The notes below the pieces were generated by a model. It worked only from the letters and a program-made list of their open reading frames with translations. It made no database searches and was not told where the DNA came from. Both the position numbers and the translations under genes were made by a program. Shown piece by piece: positions 27,889-37,413 of a stretch of DNA of 64,000 nt. This DNA is from Bacteroidaceae bacterium (GTDB taxonomy: Bacteria > Bacteroidota > Bacteroidia > Bacteroidales > Bacteroidaceae), in contig JAGCFO010000016.1 in assembly GCA_017650105.1 (NCBI GenBank), positions 27,837-91,836 of the forward strand, in the 5' to 3' direction. Position 1 is the first letter of the stretch, and the number at the start of each line of letters is the position of its first letter.

Positions 27889-29844
27889 TCATTCCTCTTC
27901 TTCCTCCTCGGGCTTGTCTTCCTCGATGACAAGGTTGTCGATGATGAAATTCTGCCTTTCCATCGTGTTTTTTCCCATGTAGAAGTCGAGCAATCCCATC
28001 ACGGCATCGTTTTTGTGGAGTGAGACGCGCTCGAGCCGCATGTCTTTTCCGATGAAATGGCGGAATTCGTCGGGGCTAATCTCGCCCAGACCCTTGAATC
28101 GGGTGATTTCGGGATTGGGAGAGAGCTTGCGGATGGCGTCGAGGCGCTCCTCCTCGCTGTAGCAATAGAGGGTGACGAAGTCGGCTTTGGGATCAACGTC
28201 GGGGAAGTCCTCTTTCTTGAAGTTCTTGATAGACTTCTTCTTGTTGCGCACGCGGAAGAGGGGCGTCTGCAGGATGTAGACGTGCCCTTTCTTTATCAGG
28301 TCGGGGAAGAACTGAAGGAAGAAGGTAATCATCAGCAGGCGGATGTGCATGCCGTCGACGTCGGCGTCGGTAGCTACAATCACCTTGTTGTAGCGGAGCC
28401 CGTCGAGCCCGTCCTCAATGTTGAGCGCTGCCTGCAGAAGGTTGAACTCTTCGTTCTCGTAGACGATTTTCTTTGTCAGCCCGAAGGAGTTGAGCGGTTT
28501 TCCCCGGAGGCTGAACACCGCCTGGGTGTTGACGTCGCGGCTCTTGGTGATGGAGCCGCTGGCAGAGTCGCCCTCGGTGATGAAGATGCAGCTCTCCTCG
28601 CGCTTCTCTCCCTTCGCATCGTTGAGGTGGAAGCGGCAGTCGCGCAGCTTGCGGTTGTGCATGTTCACTTTCTTGGCGCGCTCTCGGGCAAGTTTCGTGA
28701 CGCCGGCAATCGCCTTCCTCTCCTTCTCGGAATTGAGGATTTTCTCCAGCATGATGTCGGCAGTCTCGGGCGTTTTGTGAAGGAAATTGTCGACTTCCGT
28801 CTTGATGAAGTCTCCCACAAATTTGTTGAGGCTGGCTCCTCCGTTGGGCGACATTGTGGTAGAGCCCAGTTTCACCTTTGTCTGGCTCTCGAAGACGGGT
28901 TCTTCCACATTGATGGCTATAGCGGCAACCATTCCGTTTCGGATGTCGGAGAATTCGAGGTTTTTGTTGTAGAACTCCTTTATCGTACGGGCAATATGCT
29001 CCTTGAAAGCGCTCTGGTGCGTGCCTCCCTGCGTGGTGTGCTGCCCGTTGACGAACGAATAGTACTCTTCTCCGTACTGATCGGTGTGGGTGAAGGCTAT
29101 CTCGATGTCGTCAGTCTGAAGATGCACGATAGGGTAGAGGGGCGAAGCCGTCATCCTGTCGTTGAGCAGGTCGACAAGCCCGTTGCGCGAGAGGATGCGC
29201 CTTCCGTTGTACATGATGGCAAGTCCCGTGTTGAGATAGGTGTAGTTGCGGAGCATTGTCTCTACTATCTCGGGGCGGAAGGCATAGTTGGTGAAGATGC
29301 TGTCGTCGGGAGTGAACGAGATGCGGGTGCCGTTCTCGTCGTTGGTGCTGTTGCTCGTGTCGCTGACAAGTTCTCCTTTCTCAAACGAGACGGTGCGCAC
29401 TTGCCCGTCGCGGAAGCTGCTGGCTTCGAAGAAGGTGCTGAGTGCGTTGACAGCTTTTGCGCCCACGCCGTTCAGTCCCACGCTCTTCTTGAACGCCTTG
29501 CTGTCGTATTTTCCTCCTGTGTTCAGCACGCTGACAGCTTCCACGAGTTTTCCCTGAGGAATGCCGCGCCCGTAGTCGCGCACGGTGACGCGCTTGCTAT
29601 CCTCGATGTCAATCTCGATGCGCTTTCCCGCATTCATCTTGAACTCGTCGATGCTGTTGTCGATAATCTCCTTCAGCAGCACGTATATACCGTCGTCGCT
29701 CTGCGAGCCGTCGCCCAGCTTTCCAATGTACATGCCCGGGCGTGTGCGGACATGCTCCATATCGCTAAGGTGACGGATGTTTTCGTCGGTATACTGTACC
29801 GGTTCCTCTTCCTTCGTTCCGTTGATGATTAGTTCCTCTGCCAC
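27889..29844 (-). CDS. parE: DNA topoisomerase IV subunit B
   Basis: 651 residues. GHKL ATPase motifs are clear: [33 protein letters not shown]. The Toprim metal site is EGDSASGS near residue 420 and DADVDGMH near 490. The length and the lack of the GyrB insert favour ParE over GyrB. With ParC it decatenates daughter chromosomes. The C-terminus is acidic ([11 protein letters not shown]). No parC lies beside it in the window. The N-acetyltransferase-like gene ends 26 bases upstream, so a shared transcript is likely. Confidence 0.93.
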   Translation of the reverse strand: MAEELIINGTKEEEPVQYTDENIRHLSDMEHVRTRPGMYIGKLGDGSQSDDGIYVLLKEIIDNSIDEFKMNAGKRIEIDIEDSKRVTVRDYGRGIPQGKLVEAVSVLNTGGKYDSKAFKKSVGLNGVGAKAVNALSTFFEASSFRDGQVRTVSFEKGELVSDTSNSTNDENGTRISFTPDDSIFTNYAFRPEIVETMLRNYTYLNTGLAIMYNGRRILSRNGLVDLLNDRMTASPLYPIVHLQTDDIEIAFTHTDQYGEEYYSFVNGQHTTQGGTHQSAFKEHIARTIKEFYNKNLEFSDIRNGMVAAIAINVEEPVFESQTKVKLGSTTMSPNGGASLNKFVGDFIKTEVDNFLHKTPETADIMLEKILNSEKERKAIAGVTKLARERAKKVNMHNRKLRDCRFHLNDAKGEKREESCIFITEGDSASGSITKSRDVNTQAVFSLRGKPLNSFGLTKKIVYENEEFNLLQAALNIEDGLDGLRYNKVIVATDADVDGMHIRLLMITFFLQFFPDLIKKGHVYILQTPLFRVRNKKKSIKNFKKEDFPDVDPKADFVTLYCYSEEERLDAIRKLSPNPEITRFKGLGEISPDEFRHFIGKDMRLERVSLHKNDAVMGLLDFYMGKNTMERQNFIIDNLVIEEDKPEEEEEE

Positions 29845-29870
29845 TTATTTCGGTCTTTTTTCTTTGCTTG

Positions 29871-31010
29871 TTATTCAATGGGTTTCACAAAGGCACGACG
29901 GCGCTTGTGGTTCTCGTGTGGGAAGTAGTCCCACTGGCTCTGCACCTTGTTGTTGACTTCAAGCTCGGGATTGCTCTCGGCAAACTCGTAGCCCAGCTTA
30001 TGGTAGACGGGGAGCAGATGCGACATTATCAGCGCGTTGACGCCTCTTCCCTGATATTCGGGCTTAACTGCGATGAGCAGCATGTCGATGTTCTTCGCAT
30101 GTTTCACATAGAGAGACCAAGCCAAGGGGATATATCCGAAGATGTTGCGGGCTCCTTTTGCGCGCTGAAGGGCTTTCGATAATGAAGGCATCACGATTCC
30201 CACGCCGATGAGCTCGTTCTTCTCGTTGACAACCAGGGGAACGAGGCGCAAGTCGAGGAATCCCAGATAGCTCTTGATATATTGGTCAATCTGCTTCTCC
30301 GACAGCGCTGAATAGCCGAAAAGCGGGGCGTAGGCTTCGTTCATCAAGTCGAAAATCTCCTTTCCGCGCTCCTCTTTCAGCTTCTTCTTCGAGCTGTAGG
30401 TGAGGATGCGAAGATTGTATCTCTGCTTTGTCAAATCGCAGATGCGCTGGAATTTCTCAGGGATGCCATTTCCGGGGAACACCTTGAATTCCACCCAGTC
30501 GGCTGCCTTCTCAAATCCTAGCTTGCTCATGTGCTCGGGGTAGTAGGGATAGTTGTAGTACGAAGCCATCGTTCCCAGTTGGTCGAATCCCATTATGAGC
30601 ATACCCTCGCGGTCGAAATCGGTAAAGCCCAGAGGGCCTTCCACTTCTTCCATTCCCTTCTCCTTGCCCCATTTCTCTACGGCGTCGAGCAGCCCTTTCG
30701 ACACTTCAATGTCGTCCACAAAGTCAATCCAGCCAAAACGAACGGTCTTCTTCTTCCAAGTGTCGTTGGCCTTATGATTAATGATAGCTGCCACACGCCC
30801 TACCAGCTTGTCGTCCTTGTATGCCAGGAAGAACTGCGACTCGCAGAAGTCGTACGCAGCGTTTTTGCTCGGCATGAAGGTGTTCATCAAGTCGTCGTAG
30901 AGCTCAGGAACAGCGTATTTGTTGCCTTTGTAGAGATTGTAGTTGAAAAGGATAAACTTCTTCAGGTCTTTCTTTGAAGTGTTTGAAATGGGGGTAATCG
31001 TTACAGCCAT
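29871..31010 (-). CDS. GNAT-like conserved protein
   Basis: 379 residues from the ATG at 31010 (MAVTITPISNTSKKDLKKF); the longer frame passes through the promoter. The C-terminal half shows a GNAT-like core (MLLIAVKPEYQGRGVNALIMSHLL, an acetyl-CoA loop of the form QGRGV). The N-terminal half (FCESQFFLAYKDDKLVGRVAAIIN, GPLGFTDFDREGMLIMGFD) resembles a second, degenerate GNAT fold. Such double-GNAT proteins are widespread in Bacteroidota without known substrate. Cytoplasmic. Confidence 0.8.
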   Translation of the reverse strand: MAVTITPISNTSKKDLKKFILFNYNLYKGNKYAVPELYDDLMNTFMPSKNAAYDFCESQFFLAYKDDKLVGRVAAIINHKANDTWKKKTVRFGWIDFVDDIEVSKGLLDAVEKWGKEKGMEEVEGPLGFTDFDREGMLIMGFDQLGTMASYYNYPYYPEHMSKLGFEKAADWVEFKVFPGNGIPEKFQRICDLTKQRYNLRILTYSSKKKLKEERGKEIFDLMNEAYAPLFGYSALSEKQIDQYIKSYLGFLDLRLVPLVVNEKNELIGVGIVMPSLSKALQRAKGARNIFGYIPLAWSLYVKHAKNIDMLLIAVKPEYQGRGVNALIMSHLLPVYHKLGYEFAESNPELEVNNKVQSQWDYFPHENHKRRRAFVKPIE

Positions 31011-31046
31011 AAAAAAGCAGTTTAATGGTATTATCGAAAAATTGTA

Positions 31047-31080
31047 CAAAGATAGTTTTTTCCTTGAACATTTCAGCAAA
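31047..31080 (-). promoter_or_regulatory. Promoter of the GNAT-like gene
   Basis: TATCTTTG on the - strand (31054-31047), with TTTG at 31080-31077 (22-bp spacer, slightly long). 36 bases before the ATG. Confidence 0.65.
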
Positions 31081-31146
31081 AATGAGATAAATTTTATCTC
31101 ATCCGTGAAAAACTGTCTGCAGAGAGAGCTTTGGAGGCTTGATTTC

Positions 31147-32322
31147 TCAGGCTTTCGTGCAGAGAACGAGAAGGTGTCGGTTGTCGTTTGTGGTAGTTGC
31201 AAACAGATAGTGGCTGCCTCCTTCGGCAAGGCGCAGGCGTTTGCGAAGGTCGTCGACGCTCGTGGGAAAGTTGCGAGTAGTGAGGTTTGCCTGCGTGATG
31301 CCGGCAAGCAGGCTCTTCCGAATGTCCTTGCTCAGTTTTTCAGCTCCGACGACTCGGAAACTCCTTCCTGGGAAGTCTTTGCAGAGGGTGTCGCTTGTGT
31401 AGAGTTGCGTGTTGGGATGCAGTTTTTTCAGTCCGAACCTTTGTGCCGGCAGCTTGAAGCATCCCGCTTTCAGTATCGCGGCGTTTGGCTCATAGAGGTA
31501 GAGTCCAGGCTCTGAGGCGAATTCGCACGTTGCTTCTTTCTCTTCTTTCCGCGTGAAGAAAAAGGAATCGTCGGAGGGCAGATTGATGCAAAAAACGCCC
31601 ATTTCATCGGGGTTTTTCGGTGTTTTTCCGAGTATGAGGAGCAGTTCTTTGCACTCCCCGTTGAGGGCAACGACGTGTATGCTTTGCACAGAGCGGAGCT
31701 GCTGGCATGCTCGGTGTATGTCGAGCATGGGAGAACATTTTATCATCACTTGCGAGGCGTGCTGTAAGAGTTTGTCTTCCAGCGCTGTCACGTCGGGCTC
31801 GCAATCGTCAAGAGCCACAACCTTACGTCCCGATGTGCTTCTTCTGGCAGGATCGAGATAAAGCCAGTCTTGCAGCGGAAGGGTTTCCAGCACCCGAAGG
31901 GCATCTTCGCACACGGGATGGATGTTTGAGAGGGCGAGAGAACGGAAATTTGCCGATGAAATGGCGAAAATCTGCTCGTTCCGCTCCACATAGATGGTCT
32001 TTTCGAACCGTTCGCTCATGAAGGCACAGTCCACTCCCAGTCCTCCCGTCAAGTCGGCGAGGGTGCTTCCTCCCACAAGAGTGGCTTTGTAGCGGGCTGT
32101 CGCCTCGCTTGAGCATTGCTCCATACTCAGCCGGGAGGGCCAGATGACAGCGTCGTTCTCTGCCCACGAGGGAATCTTCGTCCGCGCAGCGTGCCATCCT
32201 TCGATTTGCGTTGCTGCAGCAGGCATGTCGACATCGGGGTACTGCGAGGCAAGCAGCAGAAGGCGGTGCACATCGTCCTGCCGATGCTGTATGGCAAACT
32301 GTATGGTCCTCTCGTCTAACAT
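31147..32322 (-). CDS. THUMP-like domain class I SAM-dependent methyltransferase
   Basis: 391 residues. ADLTGGLGVDCAFMS is the SAM-binding motif I, and the motif IV region reads YLDPARRSTSGRKVVALDDCEPD. The DPARR motif replaces the NPPY of N-methylases and marks a family with a C-terminal THUMP-like domain (SKDIRKSLLAGITQANLTTRNFP). Probably methylates RNA; the base is unknown. The region before motif I is helical. A promoter with TACCTTCG (32348-32341) and TTTG (32372-32369) precedes it. Confidence 0.85.
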   Translation of the reverse strand: MLDERTIQFAIQHRQDDVHRLLLLASQYPDVDMPAAATQIEGWHAARTKIPSWAENDAVIWPSRLSMEQCSSEATARYKATLVGGSTLADLTGGLGVDCAFMSERFEKTIYVERNEQIFAISSANFRSLALSNIHPVCEDALRVLETLPLQDWLYLDPARRSTSGRKVVALDDCEPDVTALEDKLLQHASQVMIKCSPMLDIHRACQQLRSVQSIHVVALNGECKELLLILGKTPKNPDEMGVFCINLPSDDSFFFTRKEEKEATCEFASEPGLYLYEPNAAILKAGCFKLPAQRFGLKKLHPNTQLYTSDTLCKDFPGRSFRVVGAEKLSKDIRKSLLAGITQANLTTRNFPTSVDDLRKRLRLAEGGSHYLFATTTNDNRHLLVLCTKA

Positions 32323-32340
32323 CTAAGAGTGATTTTCGTG

Positions 32341-32372
32341 CGAAGGTACGAAAAACTTTGCATTTTGCCAAA
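32341..32372 (-). promoter_or_regulatory. Promoter of the methyltransferase gene
   Basis: TTTG, 20-bp spacer, TACCTTCG on the - strand; the -7 box differs from consensus at one base. Confidence 0.55.
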
Positions 32373-32442
32373 TCTGCCCTCTATTTAGCTCAGAAAAATC
32401 GGTTCCCAAAAACGGGCCGAGAGCCTTCTCCGAAGGGGGTGA

Positions 32443-32530
32443 AATATGGAGAACAAATATCGCGATATGAAGAAGGGAAAAAATTTTTTTCCTTCTCCAA
32501 AAAAAATTTTCCCTTCTTCATAATTCTTTT
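32443..32530. repeat. Dispersed intergenic repeat, copy F (most regular)
   Basis: GGAGAACAA, the palindrome ATATCGCGATAT (32457-32468), then inverted arms TGAAGAAGGGAAAA (32468-32481) and TTTTCCCTTCTTCA (32507-32520) around CCTTCTCC. The best-formed copy. Confidence 0.8.
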
Positions 32531-32582
32531 TGGACAAAGCATATTTCAGCCGTGTGAATAGTTTTCCTTTCTGCAGCAAATG

Positions 32583-32615
32583 AAAAGCCTCAGGCATCTG
32601 CTGCCCGAGGCTTTT
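32583..32615 (-). terminator. Terminator of the aquaporin gene
   Basis: Read on the - strand: AAAAGCCTCGGGCA / TGCCTGAGGCTTTT, 14-bp stem with one G-T pair and 5-base loop. Confidence 0.82.
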
Positions 32616-32659
32616 GTTTGTCAAACAGATTGTGTTCCCTCTGCGGGAATCAGCCTCTG

Positions 32660-33337
32660 TTAGTCTTTCTTGCAGCCTGCAAGGAGCTTCCAGATGAGAG
32701 CTGCGAGCACACCACCACAGAGAGGAGCGCAGATGAATACCCACAGGTCTTTCAGCGCAGCGCCACCTTCGAAGAGAGCCGGGCCGATGGAACGAGCGGG
32801 GTTAACGCTGGTGCCTGTGTACTTGATGCCTACGAAGTGGATGAGGATGAGGGAGAGGCCGATAGCCAAGCCTGCGAAGTTGCCGGCTCCCTTCTTCTCG
32901 TCGGTAGTGCCAAGAACTACAAGTACAAATACGCATGTCAGCACGAGCTCAACAATGAATCCTGCGAGCTGGCTTCCTGCTCCCGCGCAAGTGTTAGCTC
33001 CCGTAAGTGTGCCCTTGAATCCTGTTGCTACGCTTGTGAAGGCATAGAGGATGGCAGCGCCGATGATGGCACCGATAACTTGGAACACCATGTAGAGGAT
33101 AGCATCCTTGCCTTTCATACGTCCTGAGCACCAAACGCCGAGGGTGATGGCGGGATTGATGTGGCAGCCCGAAATGCCGCCGATAGTGTAAGCCATAGCT
33201 ACTACAGCCAAACCGAAAGCACAGGCTGTGCCTACTACGGATGCGGTGTCAGTTCCACATGCAAGGCTTACTGCTGTTCCGCAACCCATCAGAACCAATA
33301 CCATGGTTCCTACCATTTCTGCTAAATACTTTTTCAT
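32660..33337 (-). CDS. aqpZ: Aquaporin (MIP family water channel)
   Basis: 225 residues from the ATG at 33337 (MKKYLAEMVGTMVLVLMGCG); the longer frame is not supported. Six transmembrane helices and two NPA half-helices: HINPAIT and TGTSVNPARS. The Arg after the second NPA and the His in ILIHFVGIKYTGTSVNPAR match the narrow selectivity filter of water-specific AqpZ rather than glycerol facilitators. Passive osmotic water flow across the inner membrane. Monocistronic with its own terminator. Confidence 0.93.
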   Translation of the reverse strand: MKKYLAEMVGTMVLVLMGCGTAVSLACGTDTASVVGTACAFGLAVVAMAYTIGGISGCHINPAITLGVWCSGRMKGKDAILYMVFQVIGAIIGAAILYAFTSVATGFKGTLTGANTCAGAGSQLAGFIVELVLTCVFVLVVLGTTDEKKGAGNFAGLAIGLSLILIHFVGIKYTGTSVNPARSIGPALFEGGAALKDLWVFICAPLCGGVLAALIWKLLAGCKKD

Positions 33338-33468
33338 GTTATTACAATTTTTAAATGAAGGTAGCACAAAGAAATACCTTTTTGCGGAATGTTGCAAGAA
33401 AAAGCGAAAAAAAATAGTGAGAAAGAAAAAATTTTTGTGTTTTAGCCGTTGTATTTGTTTTTTTGACT

Positions 33469-33476
33469 TATCTTTG
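33469..33476 (+). promoter_or_regulatory. -7 box of the tRNA-Leu gene
   Basis: TATCTTTG, 18 bases before the mature tRNA. No TTTG at the ideal distance; the upstream sequence is T-rich. Confidence 0.6.
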
Positions 33477-33494
33477 CACCGCATTTACCGAAAG

Positions 33495-33578
33495 GCCCAG
33501 ATGGCGGAATTGGTAGACGCGCTGGTCTCAAACACCAGTGGGGTAAAACCCGTACCGGTTCGATCCCGGTTCTGGGCA
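33495..33578 (+). tRNA. tRNA-Leu (anticodon CAA)
   Basis: Acceptor stem GCCCAGA / TCTGGGC. Anticodon arm CTGGT-CTCAAAC-ACCAG gives anticodon CAA, reading UUG. A long class II variable arm (TGGGGTAAAACCCGT) and the T arm CCGGTTCGATCCCGG are clear. CCA is not encoded, since the acceptor is followed by ACAT. About 84 nt. Confidence 0.97.
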
Positions 33579-33646
33579 CATATGAGGGGGCTTCCATAGG
33601 GGGAAGTCCTTTCGCTATTTAAAGAAGCCAAGCGCCTTCTGCATAT

Positions 33647-33677
33647 AAAAAAGCCTCCTGGGAAAAGGAGGCTTTTT
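33647..33677. terminator. Bidirectional terminator between tRNA-Leu and porN
   Basis: AAAAAAGCCTCCT - GGGAAA - AGGAGGCTTTTT with A run before and T run after; serves both the tRNA (+) and the T9SS operon (-). Confidence 0.9.
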
Positions 33678-33697
33678 GTAGGTTATTCACCAAGGAA

Positions 33698-34753
33698 TCA
33701 GCGTTTCTGCTTTCGTACGGAAAGGGAGCCCGAAGATGAGGAGCTGCCTCCCGAGCGGGGAAGTTTTTCTCTCTTCCTCGATACTTTCTGTTGGGACGAC
33801 TCGGATTTCTTTGGCTTACTTGTGCTTGCCGATACCTTTGGCTCAGAGCTTTTGGGCTTGTGTCCGAAGAGTCCCTTCTTTTCTTCCACTTGGGTGGTGT
33901 CGGGTTCTTCGATGCCCCACAATTCATTCTCAAAGCCTTTCAGCTCTCCTTCGATACGTTCGCGCTCAGCTGTCAACGCTGTGTCGTTTTTGCAATAATC
34001 CGACAACAACTTATTCTGCAGGTTGGCAGTCTTGTAGATTTCTCCATCATACTGGTGTGTGGCAAAGTAGTCGTCAAGCGACATGTTGCTGACGTTGTTG
34101 TAAGAACTTGTCATCACAGGAGTCATTCCGAAATAAGGAGAAACGTCATCGTAGTTGAGCCAGAACATAGGATATTTGGTAACTTCTTCTCCGTAGTCTC
34201 CCGAGCGATGCAGAACGGGGCAAATGGCTGTCACCTTCGTGGCAGTCGTTGCTGTTCTTTGATCATAGTAGGTGCTCTCCTTGATGAAGTAGCTGAGAAC
34301 ATCGCCCGAGGGGATGTCGGAGTCGGCAATAGTGTATGTTCCGCCGTTGTCTTCATAATAGATGTAGAACTTGTCGAGCATCTCGTTTACCTTGTATTTG
34401 TTTTCTTCGGTAAACAGCTCGTTTCCGTCGGAGCGGTACTCGTATGCGGGAACTTTCCCTTCGGCAATGAGTCTGAGGACCAATGTGAAGAGGTTCACTC
34501 TGTCTCCCAAAGGCTCTACCGGATAATACAATGCGGCATTCTTCTCCTGAGTCAGATTGAGCATGCGATAGATGTCGCGCTTCCACACCACATCGTCAGG
34601 AGCGGGAATCTGCCCGGTATACTGCGCTTTGGCACGCTCGGAAAGCGTGTTCTCGGATTTCTTGTTTTCTTCTGCCTTGATGCGCCCCTTGGGCTGGGCA
34701 TCGATAGTGATGCACACGATGAGGGCAAGAGCGAATAATATGTACTTTTTCAT
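33698..34753 (-). CDS. porN: T9SS protein PorN/GldN
   Basis: 351 residues with a signal peptide (MKKYILFALALIVCITIDAQ), periplasmic. Matches GldN/PorN: PAPDDVVWKRDIYRMLNLT, NAALYYPVEP, FTLVLRLIAEGKVPAYEY, and the central YFIKESTYYDQRT with VTAICPVLHR. In Porphyromonas, PorN forms a ring with the lipoprotein PorK around the outer-membrane translocon. The last 60 residues are low-complexity and basic (GHKPKSSEPKVSASTSKPKK), unusual but near the end. Last gene of the porPKLMN operon, 10 bases after porM. Confidence 0.94.
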   Translation of the reverse strand: MKKYILFALALIVCITIDAQPKGRIKAEENKKSENTLSERAKAQYTGQIPAPDDVVWKRDIYRMLNLTQEKNAALYYPVEPLGDRVNLFTLVLRLIAEGKVPAYEYRSDGNELFTEENKYKVNEMLDKFYIYYEDNGGTYTIADSDIPSGDVLSYFIKESTYYDQRTATTATKVTAICPVLHRSGDYGEEVTKYPMFWLNYDDVSPYFGMTPVMTSSYNNVSNMSLDDYFATHQYDGEIYKTANLQNKLLSDYCKNDTALTAERERIEGELKGFENELWGIEEPDTTQVEEKKGLFGHKPKSSEPKVSASTSKPKKSESSQQKVSRKREKLPRSGGSSSSSGSLSVRKQKR

Positions 34754-34763
34754 AGGGTTCGTG

Positions 34764-36338
34764 TTAGTTTAGGATTACTTCAAGTGTGGCAGACAGCTGG
34801 CGTTGCACTCCATCTGGGCCTTGTGCTTTAACATTGCTTATATAGAAACGCTTGCCGCGTTGCAGTTTGTTCATAGTAGCCTTTTGGCGCGAAGAGAAGT
34901 TGGCTCCGTCAGACAACTCGGGCATAGCGTTTCCCATGTTGTCGAAGGTAACCATTTCAAAACTGATGACTTTGAATCCGATGTTGAGAAGACCGTCGTC
35001 GATAGCGGCAATGATGCCGTCGGACTTCATCAGGCTCTGTTTGGGAATCTTGCTTCCTCCTCCACGATAGCGCTGAGTAGCTCCATTGGCGTCTACATAT
35101 TCAATCATAGGAGTAGGATCGGGTAACTGGCGTACGCGGAATTTGTAGTCGCCCATGCTCTGCACACGTCCGTCCTGCTCGGCAGAAACGGAGATTACGA
35201 CATCCTCTCCCAGCTTTGCAGGACGAGCAATGTATCCGCTTCCGGATGCTTTCAGAGTGCCGTTTCCGTTAGAGATTCGGGCACTCACTTTATTGGCAGG
35301 CACGCCAGGCACCGATACGGCGATAGGGTTGTCGTACCCAGCATACAGCACATTCATCATGCTTGCGCTGACTGTTGCGATAGGGTCAACAACAGTATAT
35401 TTCTGTGAGAAATCGCGTCGTACGACATCTCCTGAGCCGTCGGTGGTTTCGATATAGCCATTCATGGTGAAATCGCCCGTGCTGTTGCAGGGAATCTCGT
35501 ACCATCCGTTCTTTGTTTCAACAAGCTTTCCTCCAACATAAATGTTAGGACGTTGTGTGGAGTCAACGGCAGCCATAACGATTCGTGCCGAGAAACGTCC
35601 TCCGCGTACCACATTCTGTGAAGTGGGAATCACGAAAGCTCCCAATTCGTTTACGCGCACGTCGCTTGCGTCGATGTTTGTCTTCAGCGTATTCAGTACT
35701 GCATATTCAGCATTGCGCACATCGTTCTGCAGCTTTGTCAGCAGGGTTACGGCAGCAGCTGCGGGCATATTCTCAAAATGATACTCTTCCCAGTTCTTGC
35801 CGAGTGCGATACCTTTGGCAGGAACTTCGGTATCGAAATTATCCTTGATGATTTCGCTCTGCACGCTGTCGGTAAGCATGTTGAGAATTTGGTCTCGGTA
35901 ATTGTTGATGGTAGAATAGAGGTTGTGTCCTTGCCCTGAGGTGGGGTTGAGCATCACTTGCGTTGCTGCCTCAAGGTTTTCTTTATTCTTTATGTCGCGA
36001 ACATTTCCATTCTTTCCATCTGCCATCACCACAATGCGTGTTTTCAGCTCTTCGGAGTAGTTGAAGAGGCTATCGGAAAGCTGTTTAACATATTGTGCCT
36101 TTTCAAACCAGGGGCGTACCTTCTCGGGATTCTTCTCCATCTGCGTGGCGAAATCGTTGAAGATTGCCTCGTTCTGCTGTGTGGCATTGTCTGTGCTTCG
36201 TGCAAGCCCGTTGTCAACAAGGGTAAAACCGTTGAGTACATCGCTGGATACATTCATAGCAAGCATTGCCATGAGTACCACGTACATCAGGTTTATCATC
36301 TTCTGACGAGGGGTTACGCGCTTTGATGAGTTTGCCAT
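34764..36338 (-). CDS. porM: T9SS motor protein PorM/GldM
   Basis: 524 residues. The N-terminal cytoplasmic tail and single transmembrane helix TPRQKMINLMYVVLMAMLAMNVSSDVLNGF are diagnostic for GldM; the rest is periplasmic (domains D1-D4, about 45-524). With PorL it forms the proton-driven motor of the T9SS, and its periplasmic end touches the PorKN ring. The helical D1 (DNATQQNEAIFNDFATQMEKNPEKVRPW) and later beta domains are as in the known structures. 35 bases after porL. Confidence 0.95.
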   Translation of the reverse strand: MANSSKRVTPRQKMINLMYVVLMAMLAMNVSSDVLNGFTLVDNGLARSTDNATQQNEAIFNDFATQMEKNPEKVRPWFEKAQYVKQLSDSLFNYSEELKTRIVVMADGKNGNVRDIKNKENLEAATQVMLNPTSGQGHNLYSTINNYRDQILNMLTDSVQSEIIKDNFDTEVPAKGIALGKNWEEYHFENMPAAAAVTLLTKLQNDVRNAEYAVLNTLKTNIDASDVRVNELGAFVIPTSQNVVRGGRFSARIVMAAVDSTQRPNIYVGGKLVETKNGWYEIPCNSTGDFTMNGYIETTDGSGDVVRRDFSQKYTVVDPIATVSASMMNVLYAGYDNPIAVSVPGVPANKVSARISNGNGTLKASGSGYIARPAKLGEDVVISVSAEQDGRVQSMGDYKFRVRQLPDPTPMIEYVDANGATQRYRGGGSKIPKQSLMKSDGIIAAIDDGLLNIGFKVISFEMVTFDNMGNAMPELSDGANFSSRQKATMNKLQRGKRFYISNVKAQGPDGVQRQLSATLEVILN

Positions 36339-36373
36339 ATTTCCTATTTAATTAAAAAAGGAGTAGGATAGGT

Positions 36374-37381
36374 TCAATCTTCTTGTGTCTGCGTAGGAGC
36401 AGCTCCTCTGACGCCCATGTTTACCGTCATAGACTCCAGCATGCGTTTGTAGACGCAGTTGAGCTCTTCGATTTGGTCTGCCATCCGCTGTGTCTGCTCG
36501 TTCACGTTGTCGATATTGCCTATCTGGCTTCCGAGACTCTTGAGGTGCAGCTCATAGATGGTGTTGATGCTGGTGAGGTTCCGGCTCAGGCGCTCCATCT
36601 CTTCTGAGCTGCCTTCGAGATGTTTCATCTGCTCGGCAACGCGCTCCATCATGTCTGACAAGTCGTGCAGGCGCTCAACATAGTCTGTTGTAATCTTCTC
36701 CATTTCGGGAATGTTGACGGTGCCTCCCTCTCCGATAATGGTAGGAGCTTCTCCGATGATGGTAGCCTGCGGCTGAGCGGCAGACGGGATGACTGTTGCG
36801 CCTTGCATGATGATAGGAGTTTCTGCCGATATGCTTTCTTCTCCCGCCGATATGCTTTCTTCTCCCGACGGGATTCCTTCTCCATAATTCGGCATGCCTG
36901 CACTTTGCTTGGCAGCGGCGTTTGCGGCAGCAGCGGCAGCATTTGCAGCAGCAAGATTGGCCATTGCAGAAAGGGTCTCGGCATCGAGATTGCTTCCGCC
37001 AGCAGGAGCGTTTGCTACGGCTGCAGCCAAAGCTTCTGTGTCAACGGGTGCGGCATTGGCAGGAGCTGCTGATGCAGAGAGAGGAACGCCTCCTCCTATT
37101 ACCACAGGACCTGAAGCGCTCGAAGACGATTCGCTGCTTCCTCCTCCCATAGTGGATGCCTGACGGTCGAATCCGGAGATGATGAACACAATGACTTCCG
37201 TTCCCATACCAATCCACAGCATGAGGTCGGCACCCTTGATGTGCGTCAACTTAAACAAGGCACCCGCGATGACGATAGCCGCTCCCCAGCTGTAGAGGTA
37301 GTTAAGGAGTCTTTGTCCTTGCTCGCTCTCAAGAAAATCCTGAAGTCGAGTGATGATATTTTTTTTCTTCTTGTTTTCCAT
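36374..37381 (-). CDS. porL: T9SS motor protein PorL/GldL with expanded linker
   Basis: 335 residues. Two N-terminal transmembrane helices (LLNYLYSWGAAIVIAGALFKL and GADLMLWIGMGTEVIVFIISGFD) are the GldL signature; the Glu in MGTEVIVF is the residue proposed for proton flow. The central part (90-230) is low-complexity: Ser-rich, then Ala-rich (NAPAGGSNLDAETLSAMANLAAANAAAAAANAAAKQS), with a duplicated GEESISA. The C-terminal coiled coil (230-320, MERVAEQMKHLEGSSEEMERL) is typical. The 21-bp perfect duplication at 36825-36866 suggests length variation between strains. Confidence 0.93.
   Translation of the reverse strand: MENKKKKNIITRLQDFLESEQGQRLLNYLYSWGAAIVIAGALFKLTHIKGADLMLWIGMGTEVIVFIISGFDRQASTMGGGSSESSSSASGPVVIGGGVPLSASAAPANAAPVDTEALAAAVANAPAGGSNLDAETLSAMANLAAANAAAAAANAAAKQSAGMPNYGEGIPSGEESISAGEESISAETPIIMQGATVIPSAAQPQATIIGEAPTIIGEGGTVNIPEMEKITTDYVERLHDLSDMMERVAEQMKHLEGSSEEMERLSRNLTSINTIYELHLKSLGSQIGNIDNVNEQTQRMADQIEELNCVYKRMLESMTVNMGVRGAAPTQTQED
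36825..36866 (-). repeat. Perfect 21-bp tandem duplication inside porL
   Basis: GCCGATATGCTTTCTTCTCC(C) occurs twice in a row, in frame, encoding the doubled GEESISA. Confidence 0.9.
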
Positions 37382-37413
37382 TTTTGTATGCTTGATGTTT
37401 TTTTGCTTGATAC

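Noticed and set aside
28057..29832. Long + strand open frame of 591 codons opposite parE
   Set aside because: Lies wholly antisense to parE, whose motifs are intact. The translation has no recognisable domain; it is a mirror of GC-rich codon use.
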